18,363 bases of DNA from Cephalothrix spiralis (Eukaryota; Nemertea; Palaeonemertea; Archinemertea; Cephalotrichidae), in assembly GCA_032353305.1 (NCBI GenBank), contig JAUCNG010366706.1, forward strand, positions 1 to 18,363. Reading direction: 5' to 3'. This document shows, piece by piece, positions 9,501-15,257 of this stretch; position 1 is the stretch's first letter, and the number at the start of each line of letters is the position of its first letter. A model generated the notes under the pieces. It was not told where the DNA came from and did not search any database. It saw nothing but the letters and a program-made list of their open reading frames with translations. Both the position numbers and the translations under genes were made by a program.

Positions 9501-9510
9501 TATTTTGCAT
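397..9510 (-). CDS. SLC49A4: SLC49A4/DIRC2-like lysosomal MFS transporter, 8 coding exons, C-terminus off window
   Basis: Spliced minus-strand gene: exons 9510-9035, 6678-6515, 5308-5245, 4638-4598, 3029-2900, 2229-2121, 1310-1124 and 579-397. All introns are GT-AG and all phases agree, giving about 451 residues against about 478 in human DIRC2. Conserved landmarks are QGLVWNTWGPI (residues about 78-88), GLRIT (129-133), GTGLRCI (144-150), LNGVAGP, HERTTATAI, YFPAKPP, LPYAIPAG, VLDLILSP, DAGWIGF-like TAGWIGFY and LNGTVPLF. These match the vertebrate family nearly block by block. The family is a 12-helix major facilitator of late endosome/lysosome membranes; that location and role come from family knowledge, not from this sequence. 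The start at 9510 is the first in-frame ATG before the conserved region; a possible 3' splice site at 9541-9540 suggests an upstream noncoding exon. The missing end should encode the last helix and short tail. The gene is divergent from the kinases to its right. Confidence 0.93.
741..913. repeat. Long imperfect inverted repeat (foldback) in intron 7
   Basis: Arms of about 73 bp (741-814 and 840-913) are complementary with scattered mismatches, sharing for example TTTCCTGAAAATTTCAAAAT and GGTTGCTCAGTTTT. The spacer is about 25 bp. No clear target duplication. Likely a MITE or foldback remnant. Confidence 0.85.
1124..1310 (-). CDS. SLC49A4: SLC49A4 coding exon 7
   Basis: Acceptor ATAATTTCAG, donor GTAG|GTAAGC; 187 nt. 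It encodes residues 329-390: AGWIGFYSTMGGCVTG, then the charged loop RVSDFFPGHMKL (the C-half counterpart of the MFS loop motif), then a hydrophobic helix. It matches the vertebrate AGWIGFWSIVGGCVVG region. Confidence 0.93.
1351..1619 (+). mobile_element. tRNA-derived SINE, plus orientation
   Basis: The head (1351-1411) resembles a tRNA gene. GGTGGCA can pair with TTGACACC at the other end apart from a mismatch. A B-box-like GGTTCGAGACT lies at 1388-1398 inside a CCCGGG/CTCGGG arm with a 7-base TTCGAGA loop. The body continues to CTGTGTCTTTTT. It is too short and imperfect to be a working tRNA. An inverted diverged copy lies at 1737-1967. Confidence 0.72.
1737..1967 (-). mobile_element. tRNA-derived SINE, minus orientation (diverged copy)
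   Basis: Read on the minus strand it follows the 1351-1619 copy: a tRNA-like head with B box GGTTCAAGACT, then a shared region around ACGTATTTA and GGTTTACCCC (plus-strand reading), ending at AAAAAGACACAGACGG. Divergence is considerable, so the two copies are probably old. Confidence 0.68.
2121..2229 (-). CDS. SLC49A4: SLC49A4 coding exon 6
   Basis: Acceptor CTTTTATAG, donor GACCAG|GTAGGC; 109 nt ending in phase 0. It completes Leu292 and encodes residues 293-328, including LPYAIPAGFYIGWGSVLDLI, which aligns with vertebrate [20 protein letters not shown]. Confidence 0.93.
2278..2480. repeat. 53-bp tandem repeat plus inverted copies of GTCTTGAAAGTG
   Basis: Two adjacent copies of a unit of about 53 bp (from 2368 and 2421) share TATCCAGAGGCT, ATGTCTTGAA and TTGTCTCGATAAT. 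The word GTCTTGAAAGTG also occurs near 2283 and inverted near 2338-2349, so the region can fold back on itself. Confidence 0.75.
2661..2816. mobile_element. hAT-like MITE with 8-bp target duplication
   Basis: CGTAAGGG occurs immediately before (2653-2660) and after (2817-2824) a 156-bp element. The ends are inverted: CTCCGTTACACT at the left, and GCTCCATTACACT read inward from the right. An internal near-perfect hairpin has 33-bp arms (2681-2713 and 2717-2749, one mismatch, loop AAC). An 8-bp duplication is typical of hAT elements. No transposase is encoded. Confidence 0.83.
2900..3029 (-). CDS. SLC49A4: SLC49A4 coding exon 5
   Basis: Acceptor TTATTTTTCAG, donor CT|GTGAGT; 130 nt. It encodes Glu249 (split) then residues 250-291: a hydrophobic helix beginning FGIAILIA, then YFPAKPPTPPS, matching the vertebrate YFP-RPP-PPS block, then the cytosolic segment before the next helix. 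Confidence 0.92.
3823..4375. mobile_element. 553-bp non-autonomous DNA transposon
   Basis: The ends are inverted copies: GTAGGGGAGACCGGGGTACA at the left, and GTAGGGGAGACCGGGGCAAG read inward from the right, with similarity continuing a few bases. There is an inner inverted repeat around 4274-4320 (GATACTAGTTGCG against GATACTAATTGCG). No coding capacity. The target duplication is not clear, possibly TA. Confidence 0.82.
4598..4638 (-). CDS. SLC49A4: SLC49A4 coding exon 4 (41-nt microexon)
   Basis: A strong acceptor (TTGTATTTTTCAG) and a strong donor (AGTG|GTAAGT) frame 41 nt. This length and phase (1+39+1) are exactly what is needed between exon 3 (ends phase 2) and exon 5 (needs one base). 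It encodes AIEVNISQILNKS, positioned like the variable part just before the conserved EFG segment. Without it exon 3 to exon 5 would shift frame. Homology is weak because the loop is variable. Confidence 0.78.
4707..5236. repeat. Direct-repeat-bounded segment in intron 3
   Basis: A sequence of about 29 bp, TTATTTTATA-nn-AGACGTT-n-CCCAAGTT, occurs at 4707-4735 and again at 5207-5235, exactly 500 bp apart. Just inside, TTATACAGGGTGTCCC (4751 on) and, inverted, TTATACTGTGTGC (ending near 5206) form weak inverted ends. This suggests an inserted element flanked by a duplication. No coding sequence is recognised. Confidence 0.55.
5245..5308 (-). CDS. SLC49A4: SLC49A4 coding exon 3 (64 nt)
   Basis: Acceptor TTATAAATTCAG, donor GCAAG|GTACGT. 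The exon begins by completing Gly214, giving the family's GPL-V start after the fifth helix, then residues 215-234 and two bases of codon 235. The GPLMV match to vertebrate GPLVVP and the exact phase (2+60+2 nt) support it. The rest of the loop is not conserved. It ends in an N-A-S glycosylation sequon completed by the next exon. Confidence 0.82.
5309..6514. other. Intron 2 of SLC49A4, low-complexity and dispersed-repeat sequence
   Basis: No gene is seen. It contains a C-run (5674-5684) and a G-run (5702-5709) able to form a hairpin, GC-rich patches around 5420-5470 and 5800-5830, and long A/T runs. None was matched to a named family. Confidence 0.6.
6515..6678 (-). CDS. SLC49A4: SLC49A4 coding exon 2
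   Basis: A 164-nt exon with acceptor TTTCTAATTTAG and donor ATCTTAG|GTAAGA. It supplies residues 160-213 with split codons at both ends (Trp159, Gly214). It carries IHACAILNGVAGP, then AVWFPSHERTTATAI, then a transmembrane stretch. These align with the vertebrate segment containing LNGLAGP and the DERATATAI-type motif, so identity is secure. Confidence 0.92.
7052..7304. mobile_element. MITE-like element, G-rich inverted ends
   Basis: The left end (AGGTGAGGGGGGTGAAGGGG then TCAGAAC) and the right end read inward (AGAGGGAGGCGAAGGGGGGT then CAAC) are imperfect inverted copies. The interior repeats ACGGAAACGGGA and ACGGAGGCGGGA words. Non-coding. Confidence 0.6.
7930..8110. repeat. Degenerate CGTGATTCGTGAAAAG-family repeat
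   Basis: Repeated words such as TTCGTGAT, CCGTGATTGTGA, ATTCGTAAAAGCCCTATTTT and ATTCGTGATCTG recur here and again at 8232-8360 and 10176-10290. A dispersed low-complexity family, not coding. Confidence 0.5.
8174..8367. repeat. Tandem duplication of about 90-100 bp
   Basis: Unit 1 (8174-8263) and unit 2 (8264-8367) share CTGCACCACAGCTAA, AATGTAAAATATATATATAT and GGTACACTTTCTCCGTGATT. Unit 2 differs by two short insertions, each including GATCG and each duplicating flanking bases. A diverged third copy is at 10503-10575. Confidence 0.88.
8409..8437. repeat. Perfect short palindrome, 12-bp arms
   Basis: GGAGGCCCTATA and its exact reverse complement flank a 5-base spacer (TACTG). It lies in intron 1 of the transporter gene. 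Function unknown. Confidence 0.85.
8689..8696. promoter_or_regulatory. Possible cAMP-response element
   Basis: TGACGTCA, the full palindromic CREB/ATF core, lies in a CG-containing patch (8670-8700) of intron 1, about 340 bp downstream of exon 1 in the sense of transcription. Sequence match only. Confidence 0.3.
8951..8979. repeat. Perfect GC-rich palindrome, 12-bp arms
   Basis: CCGACCCCAGCC and its exact reverse complement flank AGGTA. It sits 56 bases into intron 1 beyond the exon 1 donor, so it would form a hairpin in the transcript. Confidence 0.85.
9035..9510 (-). CDS. SLC49A4: SLC49A4 coding exon 1
   Basis: Encodes residues 1-158 plus two bases of Trp159; the donor is TCATG|GTAAGT. 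The first 65 residues are a charged, lysine- and glutamate-rich cytosolic tail. TM1 runs at about 65-82 and leads into the family signature QGLVWNTWGPI. TM2 lies at about 104-122, followed by the MFS loop 2-3 segment MEEKGLRIT and TM3. The open frame continues upstream of 9510 without an ATG, so ATG 9510 is the best start. I see no clear promoter. Confidence 0.92.
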
Positions 9511-9828
9511 GTATGCTTCATCCTTTATAATACATTTTCCTGAAATTATATTGAAGTCATTGAAATATATTTTCAAGTTATACAGAAAGTCTAAAATCGA
9601 ACCAAGTCTACAGAGCCGTGAAAAACCGGTAGATTTAAGTACACTTTATAAAATAATAATTTCGGACGGAAATAGAGATTTTCTTATATTCGGATTTCGT
9701 TTTTTGTTTAGGATTTCATACCTTGGATTAAACAGGTTTATGAAATACGGGATAAATGAAGGTCTGTACTGCCCTCCGATTACATTACGGCGCGCAGTGG
9801 AGAGATGACCGAGCCGAAACGTGTTTCA
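9511..9828. other. 5' flank of SLC49A4
   Basis: Contains a candidate acceptor for the minus strand at 9541-9540 (AATATAATTTCAG), consistent with a noncoding first exon further right. A CG-containing stretch (9780-9825) is the only hint of a promoter. No TATA box or initiator could be assigned. Confidence 0.35.
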
Positions 9829-10078
9829 AAGCCTGTAGGAACGTAACATCATAAGTCCACTTTCTTGCGTACAGTAAATTAAAATAAACCCAAAACATCC
9901 ACCTGCAGCCCACATTTCTGGCCGACTAGTGTGATTATAACCCTGCATGTGCTCCTCTACATCCATGGAGGATGAGAAACGAAACCAGGGTTGCAATCGG
10001 CGAGTAATATGGGCTGCAGGTTGATGTATTGGGTGTACACCAGAAAGTGGACTTATGACGTTACGTTCCTACAGGCTT
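9829..10078. mobile_element. Foldback/MITE of about 250 bp between the divergent genes
   Basis: The ends are inverted copies: AAGCCTGTAGGAACGTAACA at 9829 and AAGCCTGTAGGAACGTAACG read inward from 10078. The match continues through CATAAGTCCACTTTCT to CCTGCAGCCCA. The left arm has about 15 extra bases. Arms are 9829-9912 and 10008-10078. A TTCA on each side may be a target duplication. Confidence 0.83.
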
Positions 10079-10175
10079 CATATAACCAAGGTAACTTGGT
10101 CCCCTCTTCCGCAACTTTGATTTTTAACGCCATTATTTCGTGCTCCGTGAATGGGGTAATTGGCTCAACGTGTTC

Positions 10176-10290
10176 GTGAATTGCAGGATTCGTGATCCGT
10201 AAAAACCAGTATCCGCGTGATTCGTGTAAGCTCTTTTTTACATATCGTGATTCTTGAAAGCCCCCTTTATTCTTGAATCGTGAAAATGAA
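10176..10290. repeat. CGTGATTCGTGAAAAG-family repeat
   Basis: Contains GATTCGTGATCCGTAAAAAC, CGTGATTCGTGTAAGCTCTT, CGTGATTCTTGAAAGCCCCC and TTGAATCGTGAAAATG. It is related to 7930-8110 and 8232-8360. Confidence 0.55.
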
Positions 10291-10350
10291 TTTAAGGATT
10301 TTACTATGTTTTTGATAAAAAGTCGTAAAAATTTCATTCCATTATACATG

Positions 10351-10497
10351 TAAGAGGGGGGGGGGGGGGGTCAATGCCTATATCCGATAAATTTTTGGGG
10401 CCTTTTACCGTTTCCTATAGCGATTTTTTCGATTTTTCCTTCCGCGAAAAAATGGCCATTTTCCGTTTACGATAAGCGACATTGACCCCCTCTTAAA
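10351..10497. mobile_element. MITE-like element with poly-G end
   Basis: The left end TAAGAGGGGG (long G run) GTCAATG is mirrored by CATTGACCCCCTCTTA at the right. The element is 147 bp and non-coding. Its end resembles that of the 7052-7304 element (AGAGGG then GGGGTCAA). Confidence 0.68.
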
Positions 10498-10502
10498 GGT
10501 TG

Positions 10503-10635
10503 TTTCACAGCTGAAATTTCAAAATACATCATATAATTAGTACACTTTCTCCGTGATTCGTGAAAGGTTTATTTTCTAATTCGTGATTCGTAAAACACAT
10601 TTTTTCGCTTACGTGCTTCGTATTTGGACCCCTCT
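10503..10635. repeat. Third, diverged copy of the 8174-8367 repeat
   Basis: Shares CACAGCT, AAAATA, TAATT-GTACACTTTCTCC and GTGATTCGTGAAAGG with the tandem units in intron 1, then runs into GATTCGTAAAACAC and ends near GGACCCCTCTTAA. Confidence 0.6.
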
Positions 10636-11184
10636 TAACAGATATGTAATCTAATTTTATCGAAGCATTTGGGATCACGAAAGTAATTTAGTTGGTTGGC
10701 TGTTACATCATTTAGGAGATCACGGTACTTGTGTGTAATTCCACTGCAATATTTTGGTCGGGTTCTCCTGAAATGTCGAAGCAGTCACCTTTAAAACGTC
10801 ATTTCAAAATTGTATTTAATGATAATACATGTATGATGAATCATGTCGTTCCCCAAAACTTTCCATTTACACATACACGATTATATAATTGATTTTTACT
10901 GTATTGTGATCTGTCAAGTATTACAATCCTACTGTACTTTTATTAATAAAAAAATGACTCTCGATCGAAATGTTTGACCTACTTTTTATAATACATCGAT
11001 TTTCACATATCGAAACCATGAATTATTATTATCTGGAATAATAATTCCGCCTGATATTATACTTTTGATATCTGTTGAATGTACATGTACAGTAGTGGAT
11101 ATTACCACCAGACCAAAGCTGCGCAATTATGCACTGCTTGCGCGCCACTGTTCCGTATCTGTGTGTCTTTTAGAAAACGATCGT

Positions 11185-11195
11185 CCGCCATCTTT
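11185..11195 (+). promoter_or_regulatory. YY1-like promoter motif upstream of kinase 1
   Basis: CCGCCATCTTT matches the CCGCCATNTT core often found near animal transcription starts. It is 111 bp upstream of the kinase 1 ATG. The site suggests a promoter here; that is inference. Confidence 0.35.
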
Positions 11196-11305
11196 ATCAG
11201 AAGCATGTATTTTCTGTAACGTGATAATGCTGTAATACATATAATAACCCATATATTTGGGTTTATCCTTCACTATTGGCGTTGGATTTAACTACATATA
11301 TAGGT

Positions 11306-12511
11306 ATGGCTCAATTCGGTGGTGCAGGATCTAATAAAGAAATAGGTCGTGGTGCTTTTGGTACAGTATTTATGAAAACATTTGAGACCGCAATTATTTA
11401 TGATGATAGACGTTTTAGTAGATGTGCATATAAAGAGCTGAAAATAAAATCGGGGGAATCGGGGGCGCTTCAACGTGTCTTTAGAGAGTTAGAATTAACA
11501 GCCTTAAAACATGCTAACATTGTTGAATTTCTTCATGATGAAATTAAAAACGGTGTCCTTAGAATCTATATGGAATACGTGGAAGGGGGCTCGCTTAGAC
11601 AGTTTATCAAGTCACATAGAGGAGCCCTCCCAGATCCTTCTAGATGGTGTCTCCAGGTTGCATTAGGATTAAATTACCTACATGAACAGAACGTTGTTCA
11701 TCGTGACCTGAAACCAGAAAATATTCTGATGGCAGAGAGCAAAGTTGATACTACATTGAAGTTGTGTGACTTTGGACTAAGTCGAAAATTTAAGGAAAAT
11801 GACGTTAACACTGCTTGTGGTACACCGTATTATATGGCTCCAGAGTTATTGCAGAATACAGAAATGGACCCAGAAACAGCGACAAAAATTGACATTTATG
11901 CTCTTGGAATATGCATGAATGAATTCGCAACTTTCCAGCCTCCTTTTTCGTTTCAATTTCCCGAAGACGAGTATTTGAGAAAGAGAGCCAAATGTGAATT
12001 TATGACAAAAATTCAAGATGATAAGTTCCGCCCAACTATTGTTGATAATCTCCCTCCATCATTCACTGCATTAGTAAGAAGGTGTTGGTCTGGCAGAAGT
12101 GAAGAACGCAACACGATTGTAGAAGTGGTCCAGGAACTTCGAGATCAAATAGCCAAAGAAGAATGGTAAGTGTATATCTTTAACTTGTGTTAAACTTCTT
12201 TTCAATGATCTTCAATTGCTAATTACAGCATTTATAAGCATATTTCCCTATGAGCATTAAATATCGGACTTGTCTTAATAGGCAGATTTCCATTATAGGA
12301 AAGCATAAACGTTGATCAACTTTGTCGTTACATTATTTTAAAGGAGGGAGTAATCCTGTATTTCGTGTACAAGAGAAATCCCAGTAGGTTTATACTTTTA
12401 CTTGCTTTCAGGACCGATCGACCTGCTGCACCTGCACCTGGTTGTGATCTACCAGTAAGCCCACCAGCTAGTGGAGTTCCATCAGTTCCAAGACTATCTG
12501 GTCTAATGTGA
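11306..12511 (+). CDS. Protein kinase, TKL/STE-like (kinase 1), two exons
   Basis: Exons 11306-12165 and 12412-12511 joined by GTAAGT...TTGCTTTCAG (phase 2, Trp287 split) give 319 residues ending at TGA. The kinase domain fills almost all of exon 1. Landmarks: glycine loop GRGAFGTV (14-21), lysine K43 in CAYKEL, probable helix C glutamate E61, VHRDLKPEN with catalytic D134 and N139, CDFGLS with D155, GTPYYMAPE ending at E180, DIYALGICMNEFAT, and a subdomain XI arginine in CWSGRSEERNT. All catalytic residues are present, so activity is predicted. HRDLKPEN and GTPYYMAPE indicate Ser/Thr specificity. The tail is short and proline-rich (APAPGCDLPVSPPAS) with no other domain. The ATG is the first in frame after a stop near 11227. 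Substrate and pathway are unknown. Its closest relative in the window is kinase 2. Confidence 0.9.
12166..12411 (+). other. Kinase 1 intron (246 nt)
   Basis: Phase-2 GT-AG intron, with GTAAGTGTAT at the start as in kinase 2. Nothing else is seen in it. Confidence 0.85.
12412..12511 (+). CDS. Kinase 1 final exon, proline-rich tail
   Basis: Acceptor TTACTTGCTTTCAG. It completes Trp287 and encodes 32 residues then TGA. The same length (100 nt), phase and pattern (R-P-x-x-P-A-P-G-x-D-L-P-x-S-P-P) in kinase 2 confirm that it is a real exon. Confidence 0.87.
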
Positions 12512-13040
12512 TAACTACATGAGTCTTCAAGGATGTTTTCATGATTTAATAAGTCATAATCTTTACATAGAACACTTGGATTAAAAACTGACTTGTAATG
12601 CTGCATGTATAAACAATTTTAATTGTATACTGAGGAATTTCCCGTCCACTCCATGCTTTCTCGCAGTGCCTTTCTCTTAGTGGGTTTTGTTGGTAGTGGT
12701 GGTAACGACGTCCAACTCAGTGTACCATAATTTTCCATGGTTAAAAACATTTGATTCTTGAGAGAAATCATGTAATACCTAGGACTACAATATTTAAAAC
12801 ATTTTCTGTTCAATGGAATTTGCCATTCCTATAGCATTGATAACTGTGATAAAGGCATTGAAGCCCAAGTTTTCTCTTATGTGTATGTTGGAAAAAAAAA
12901 TATTTGATAAATAAACACTGAAGATGCGAAAATTAAATTTTTGTATGTGGTTTTTTCTGTTTCGGGCCCCGATCCTGTAGTTAAATATTACTCTTAACCT
13001 TATTACAGTTCCCGTAGATTACTATGCCGAAATGCTGCTT
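12512..13040. other. 3' flank of kinase 1
   Basis: Probable 3' untranslated region, then spacer. The bases near 12580-12612 (TTAAAAACTGACTTGTAATG) resemble those upstream of kinase 2 near 13610-13635. A minus-strand frame at 12619-12813 is open but has no recognised homology. Confidence 0.5.
12910..12915 (+). terminator. Candidate polyadenylation signal for kinase 1
   Basis: AATAAA about 400 bp after the stop codon, in an AT-rich stretch. Sequence match only. Confidence 0.35.
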
Positions 13041-13452
13041 TAACCCCTTGCTTGTTCTCCCAAAATGTCTAAAAATTTCCCCTTATATTAACACCTTATC
13101 GGTTGATGATCTTTACCCCTTGCTTGTTCTCCCAAAATGTCTAAAAATGTCCCCTTATATTAACACGTTATCGGTTGATGATCTTAACCCCTTGCTTGTT
13201 CTCCCAAAATGTCTAAAAATGTCCCCTTATATTGACACCTTATCGGTTGATGATCTTAACCCCTTGCTTGTTCTCCCAAAATGTCTAAAAATGTCCCCTT
13301 ATATTAACACCTTATCGGTTGATGATCTTAACCCCTTGCTTGTTCTCCCAAAATGTCCCCTTATATTAACACCTTATCAGTTGATGATCTTAACCCCTTG
13401 CTTGTTCTCCCAAATGTCCTCTCATATTAACACCTTATCGGTTGATGATCAT
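13041..13452 (+). repeat. 72-bp minisatellite, about six units
   Basis: Four units of 72 bp begin at about 13041, 13113, 13185 and 13257. Two shortened units follow (about 62 and 61 bp). Each contains CCCCTTGCTTGTTCTCCCAA, AATGTCTAAAAATGTCCCC (shortened in the last two) and TTATCGGTTGATGATCTT. The plus strand stays open for 166 codons (13024-13524) only because the period is a multiple of three. The fifth unit loses 10 bp and the sixth 11 bp, shifting and then restoring frame, which argues against a selected protein. Confidence 0.93.
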
Positions 13453-13729
13453 TTCAAAAATTTAATTTCCTTTTTTTATGAATGGTTTTGCTTGGTCTTT
13501 AGCCAAAACCGAAATCAAAACTGAATTACAATCTGGAATAATAATTCCTGTTACAATATTGATTTCTACTGTACCGTGTTCTGTTATAATACAATACGTC
13601 ATATCTAAATAAAAAACTGACTCGTAGTGTTGTGTATCGACCTTAATAACATGCATACTTATTATCTTTGAACTTTTGAATGGGATGTGTTATTATGTTA
13701 TTATTACCTGGATATAGCCTATATTAGAT

Positions 13730-15257
13730 ATGGCTCGATTTTGTGGTGCAGGAACAACTAGACCAGTAGGAGGTGGTAGTTTTGGTAAAGTATATTTGAA
13801 AACATTTGATCCCTCCATTGAATATAGTGGTAGGAAATTTAGCAAGTGTGCTTATAAAGAAGTCAATTTTGAAATTGGGGAGCAGGATCGTATTTTTAGA
13901 GAGGACAAATTGACGGCTTTAAAGCATGATAACATTGTTGAATTTTTTCATAGTGAAGTTCAAGATGGTATATTCAGAATCTATATGGAATACATGGAAG
14001 GGGGATCGCTTAGACAATATATTAACTTTATCAAATCACAACACGGAGCCCTCCCAAATCCTTATAGATGGTGTCTCCAGGTTGCATTCGGACTTGAATA
14101 TTTACATTCACAAAATGTTGTTCATCGTGATCTGAAACCAGAAAACATTCTGATGGTTGAGAGAACTGTTGATAGTGTATTGAAACTGTGTGATTTGGGA
14201 CTTAGTAAAAGATTTACAGAAACTGCCTGTATAAACACCGTATGTGGAACACCCTATTATATGGCACCGGAAATATTGAATGATGAACCAAGAATGAACC
14301 AAGAAACATCTAAGAAAATCGATATTTATGCTTTTGGTATTTGCATGAATGAATTCGCCACTTTTAGGCTCCCTTTTTCGGACAAATTTCCTGATCGTGA
14401 CAATGACCGTAATGGAAAAAGAGCCAAATTGAAATTTATGGGGGAAGTTAACGATGGGTACCGCCCAAAGATTGTTACAAATCTCCCTTCATCGTTTGTT
14501 GATTTAGTGACACAGTGTTGGTCTGGTAACCATCAAGAACGATATACGATTACAGAAGTAGTTCACCAACTTCGAAATCAAATAGAGGAACAAGAATGGT
14601 AAGTGTATTGATTGACATAAGACTGTTCTTATTTATTATATACGTAGTGTTGCTTTCCTGCCATGTATATGTAACCATTATTAATACATAAGTAGGTCCC
14701 ACAGCCTACCAGATTCTACCACTTATTTACCGAAATCCTTATGTGTGTCTCTTGTGAGTTGTGATGTACCTGGATAGGTTCTACGTTTAAGCCTACGCGT
14801 GTTGTACCTCAACACACATAGGTAAGACACCAAACTGAATTATGTGTGGTGTGATTCCATACGTTTCATCGTTTGTACATCCCAGTTTGTAAAAAATGTA
14901 ACGTGTAGCCTGTATAACAACATGCGTAATGTCAGAATAAGTAATAATATCATACATTCGTTCTGGAATATATTCATGTAGAAGTTGGAATTCAATATAT
15001 CAGGAATGGTTTTTCATTTATACCTTTTAGTGTGAAAACATATTTAAACTTATTTAGGGCAACATTAGTAGCCTACCGCAAATATTAAGAATAATACGAA
15101 GAATCTGATATACTACTGTGTACTGCAATTTAAAAATATGCCTTTATTTCTTTTAAGGGAGCGACCTGGTGTGCCTGCACCTGGTGTTGATCTACCGGAT
15201 AGCCCACCACCTAGTGACATTCCGCCATGTCCAATTTCAAGCCTGCTGCGGAGCTAA
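13730..15257 (+). CDS. Protein kinase, TKL/STE-like (kinase 2), two exons
   Basis: Exons 13730-14598 and 15158-15257 joined by GTAAGT...TTTCTTTTAAG (phase 2, Trp290 split) give 322 residues ending at TAA. Landmarks: glycine loop GGGSFGKV (14-21), K43 in CAYKEV, probable helix C E58, VHRDLKPEN with D134 and N139, CDLGLS with D155, GTPYYMAPE ending at E181, DIYAFGICMNEFAT and CWSGNHQERYT. DFG is replaced by DLG, a change tolerated in active kinases such as LKB1, so activity is still predicted. It differs from kinase 1 by a 3-residue insertion after the SLRQYI segment and a shorter helix C lead. An in-frame TAG lies 12 bases before the ATG, fixing the start unless an upstream exon is spliced at the ATTAG just before it. 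Function is unknown; it is a tandem paralogue of kinase 1. Confidence 0.9.
14599..15157 (+). other. Kinase 2 intron (559 nt)
   Basis: Phase-2 GT-AG intron in the same position as in kinase 1 but twice as long. AT-rich; no element recognised in it. Confidence 0.85.
15158..15257 (+). CDS. Kinase 2 final exon, proline-rich tail
   Basis: Acceptor TTTATTTCTTTTAAG. It encodes the end of Trp290 and 32 residues (ERPGVPAPGVDLPDSPPPSD, then a short end) before TAA. It is the homologue of the kinase 1 tail exon at equal length. Confidence 0.87.

Noticed and set aside
10053-10349. Minus-strand open frame of 98 codons as a gene
   Set aside because: It overlaps the foldback arm and the GTGATTCGTGAA repeat family and has no domain or splice context.
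12619-12813. Minus-strand open frame of 64 codons as an exon
   Set aside because: The translation looks plausible in part, but no family is recognised, and no splice sites or partner exons were found.
13024-13524. A 166-codon open frame made of repeats as a repeat-protein gene
   Set aside because: It is a minisatellite with a period divisible by three. The last two units change frame and return, and there is no upstream gene structure or known homology.
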